Origin: Thermodesulfovibrionales bacterium
Lineage (GTDB): Bacteria > Nitrospirota > Thermodesulfovibrionia > Thermodesulfovibrionales > SM23-35
Direction of reading: 5' to 3'
DNA length: 6,974 nucleotides
Assembly (NCBI GenBank): GCA_022865525.1
Contig: JALHSV010000541.1
Location: forward strand, 1 to 6,974
The notes beneath the pieces were generated by a model that saw nothing but the letters and a program-made list of their open reading frames with translations, searched no databases and had not been told where the DNA came from. The number at the start of each line of letters is the position of its first letter. The stretch's first letter is position 1. Both the position numbers and the translations under genes were made by a program. Positions 6,292 to 6,974 of the stretch are shown here, piece by piece.

Positions 6292-6441
6292 TTAACTAGG
6301 GGAGTGCCTAAAAATATGTACTTTCCCCTATTATATAGGTCTCTCCCTATCGCTTCGTGACAGGGGAGAAATTATTTTATTTTTTTAAAATAGGCCCTAG
6401 AAAGAATCCTTAACTAAGTTTTTTATAGTGTTTTTTAACTA
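6292..6441. repeat. Three TTAACTA repeats in the leader of the ATPase gene
   Basis: TTAACTA occurs at 6292-6298, 6410-6416 and 6435-6441 on the plus strand. The last two are 25 bases apart. Between them GTTTTTTA is repeated at 6418-6425 and 6430-6437, a 12-base period. The region lies between the stop of the M64 gene and the start of the ATPase gene, both on the minus strand. These may be binding sites for a regulator, or chance repeats in AT-rich sequence. Confidence 0.25.
6297..6369 (-). promoter_or_regulatory. Repeated CCCCTA-type motifs and a hairpin upstream of the ATPase gene
   Basis: Four related G/C runs stand out from AT-rich sequence: TAGGGGA (6297-6303), TCCCCTA (6324-6330), TCTCCCTAT (6342-6350) and AGGGGAGA (6362-6369). 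The first two form one inverted pair and the last two another. The second pair folds into a stem with loop TTC: CCCT (6345-6348) pairs with AGGG (6362-6365), continued inward by TCGC with GTGA. On the minus strand a TATAAT lies at 6335-6330 between the two pairs, 63 bases before the ATPase start, but it has no good -35. This fits a regulated promoter with paired operator sites. On the plus strand the hairpin is followed by AATTATTTTATTTTTTT, so it could also act as a terminator against antisense transcription. Confidence 0.35.
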
Positions 6442-6470
6442 CTATTTATTATGCTATCCGTGGGAATAAA

Positions 6471-6974
6471 TTACTCGCTGTAATAACGGATGGTGCGGAT
6501 CACCGCCTGTTCGCAGACCTTGCAGAAGGGCTTGCGGCCGCGACTGAACATCAGGCAATCGAGCATGGGACGGAACAGCCCCTTGGCCGCGTAGCCGGCG
6601 CCCTCGAAGGCGCCGACCTTGCCCTGGAAGCGGCTCTTTTTGAAAAAGGCGTTCACTTCCAGGCCGTTCAGCCGCGACATTTCCTCGCTATGAGCCTGCA
6701 GGGCTTCGATCTCCGCCTGGGGGGCGTTGGCGCGTTTCAGAGCGGCGATCTTCTCGTTGGTCTGACGACGCTTCTGCTGGTAAACCTTTTCCATCGCCTC
6801 ATATGCCGCTTTTTCCCACAGCGTGGGCACGGCGGTCTTTTTCGTCACCAGTTCTTTCCATTTGAGATTTTTCGGATCGAGCAGGGCGGTGATGTTGGGT
6901 TCGAGCGGCTCCACTCCGGCCGGGTAGAACTCATTGTAGGCCACGGCGGACGTATAGTATTCGTCGGCCAAACC
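6471..6974 (-). CDS. M64 (IgA) family metallopeptidase, C-terminal part, truncated by window edge
   Basis: The minus-strand frame is open to the window edge, where it reads GLADEYYTS. The TTG at 6971 is therefore an internal Leu and not a start. In M64 peptidases this segment directly follows the HExxH-type zinc motif (…HSFAGLADEYYTS), so the catalytic His/Glu residues should lie just outside the window. Further matches to the family are NEFYPAGVEP, EPNITALLDP, the KW that follows it, GAFEGAGY, then GLFRP, LDCLMFS, FCKVCEQAVI and the final RTIRYYSE. Between them lies a Lys/Gln/Glu-rich coiled segment (about residues 50-100). M64 members are usually secreted zinc endopeptidases; the name comes from an IgA-cleaving member, and most have unknown substrates. 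The gene ends with TAA at 6473-6471. It is the upstream neighbour of the ATPase gene in the same direction, with a 203-base gap that argues against tight co-transcription. Confidence 0.85.
   Translation of the reverse strand, partial: GLADEYYTSAVAYNEFYPAGVEPLEPNITALLDPKNLKWKELVTKKTAVPTLWEKAAYEAMEKVYQQKRRQTNEKIAALKRANAPQAEIEALQAHSEEMSRLNGLEVNAFFKKSRFQGKVGAFEGAGYAAKGLFRPMLDCLMFSRGRKPFCKVCEQAVIRTIRYYSE

Noticed and set aside
6371..6392. TATTTTA / TAAAATA inverted repeat as terminator of the M64 gene
   Set aside because: The arms are pure A/T around a T-run, so the stem is weak. On the minus strand no T-tract follows a GC-rich stem.
1..6974. CRISPR array, tRNA, rRNA or insertion sequence
   Set aside because: I found no regularly spaced repeats, no cloverleaf-like sequence, no transposase motif and no terminal inverted repeats.

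Overview
This window comes from a bacterial accessory region, probably of a Gram-negative or environmental lineage. It is a mosaic: moderately AT-rich genes sit beside a visibly GC-rich AAA+ ATPase gene, and the gaps between genes are very AT-rich. No rRNA, tRNA, CRISPR array, transposase or integrase is visible. No single gene fixes the phylum, so I do not name the organism.

Layout. (1) Positions 1-1095, plus strand: the C-terminal part of a DUF2779 protein. It has the end of a Cas4-like cysteine-cluster domain followed by a DnaQ/RNase H-like exonuclease domain, and its N-terminus lies outside the window. (2) Positions 1096-1420: no convincing gene, ending in a perfect palindrome and a TATAAT box. 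(3) Positions 1421-1927: an unrecognised basic, helical protein. (4) Positions 2167-4290: the most interesting part. An EcsC-family membrane-associated protein overlaps by 4 bp a small protein that joins a winged-helix-like N-terminus to a VQIG motif resembling the RHIM amyloid signalling motif. The stop codon of the second gene lies inside a sequence organised like an integron attC site. Twelve bases after that site starts a gene for a membrane-anchored protein with a PD-(D/E)XK nuclease signature. (5) Positions 4537-6267, minus strand: a large AAA+ ATPase with intact Walker A, pore loop, sensor 1 and arginine-finger positions. (6) Positions 6268-6470: an AT-rich leader with repeated CCCCTA-type motifs and a hairpin. 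(7) Positions 6471-6974, minus strand: the C-terminal part of an M64 (IgA) family metallopeptidase, cut just after its zinc-binding region.

Working hypothesis. Positions 2167-4290 look like mobile accessory cassettes. The EcsC/RHIM-like pair could be a compact defence or regulated-death module, in which a small sensor or adaptor polymerises and acts with a membrane-associated partner. The membrane-tethered nuclease next to it may be a second, independent cassette. The domain motifs can be read directly from the sequence. The defence role and the link between these genes are inference.
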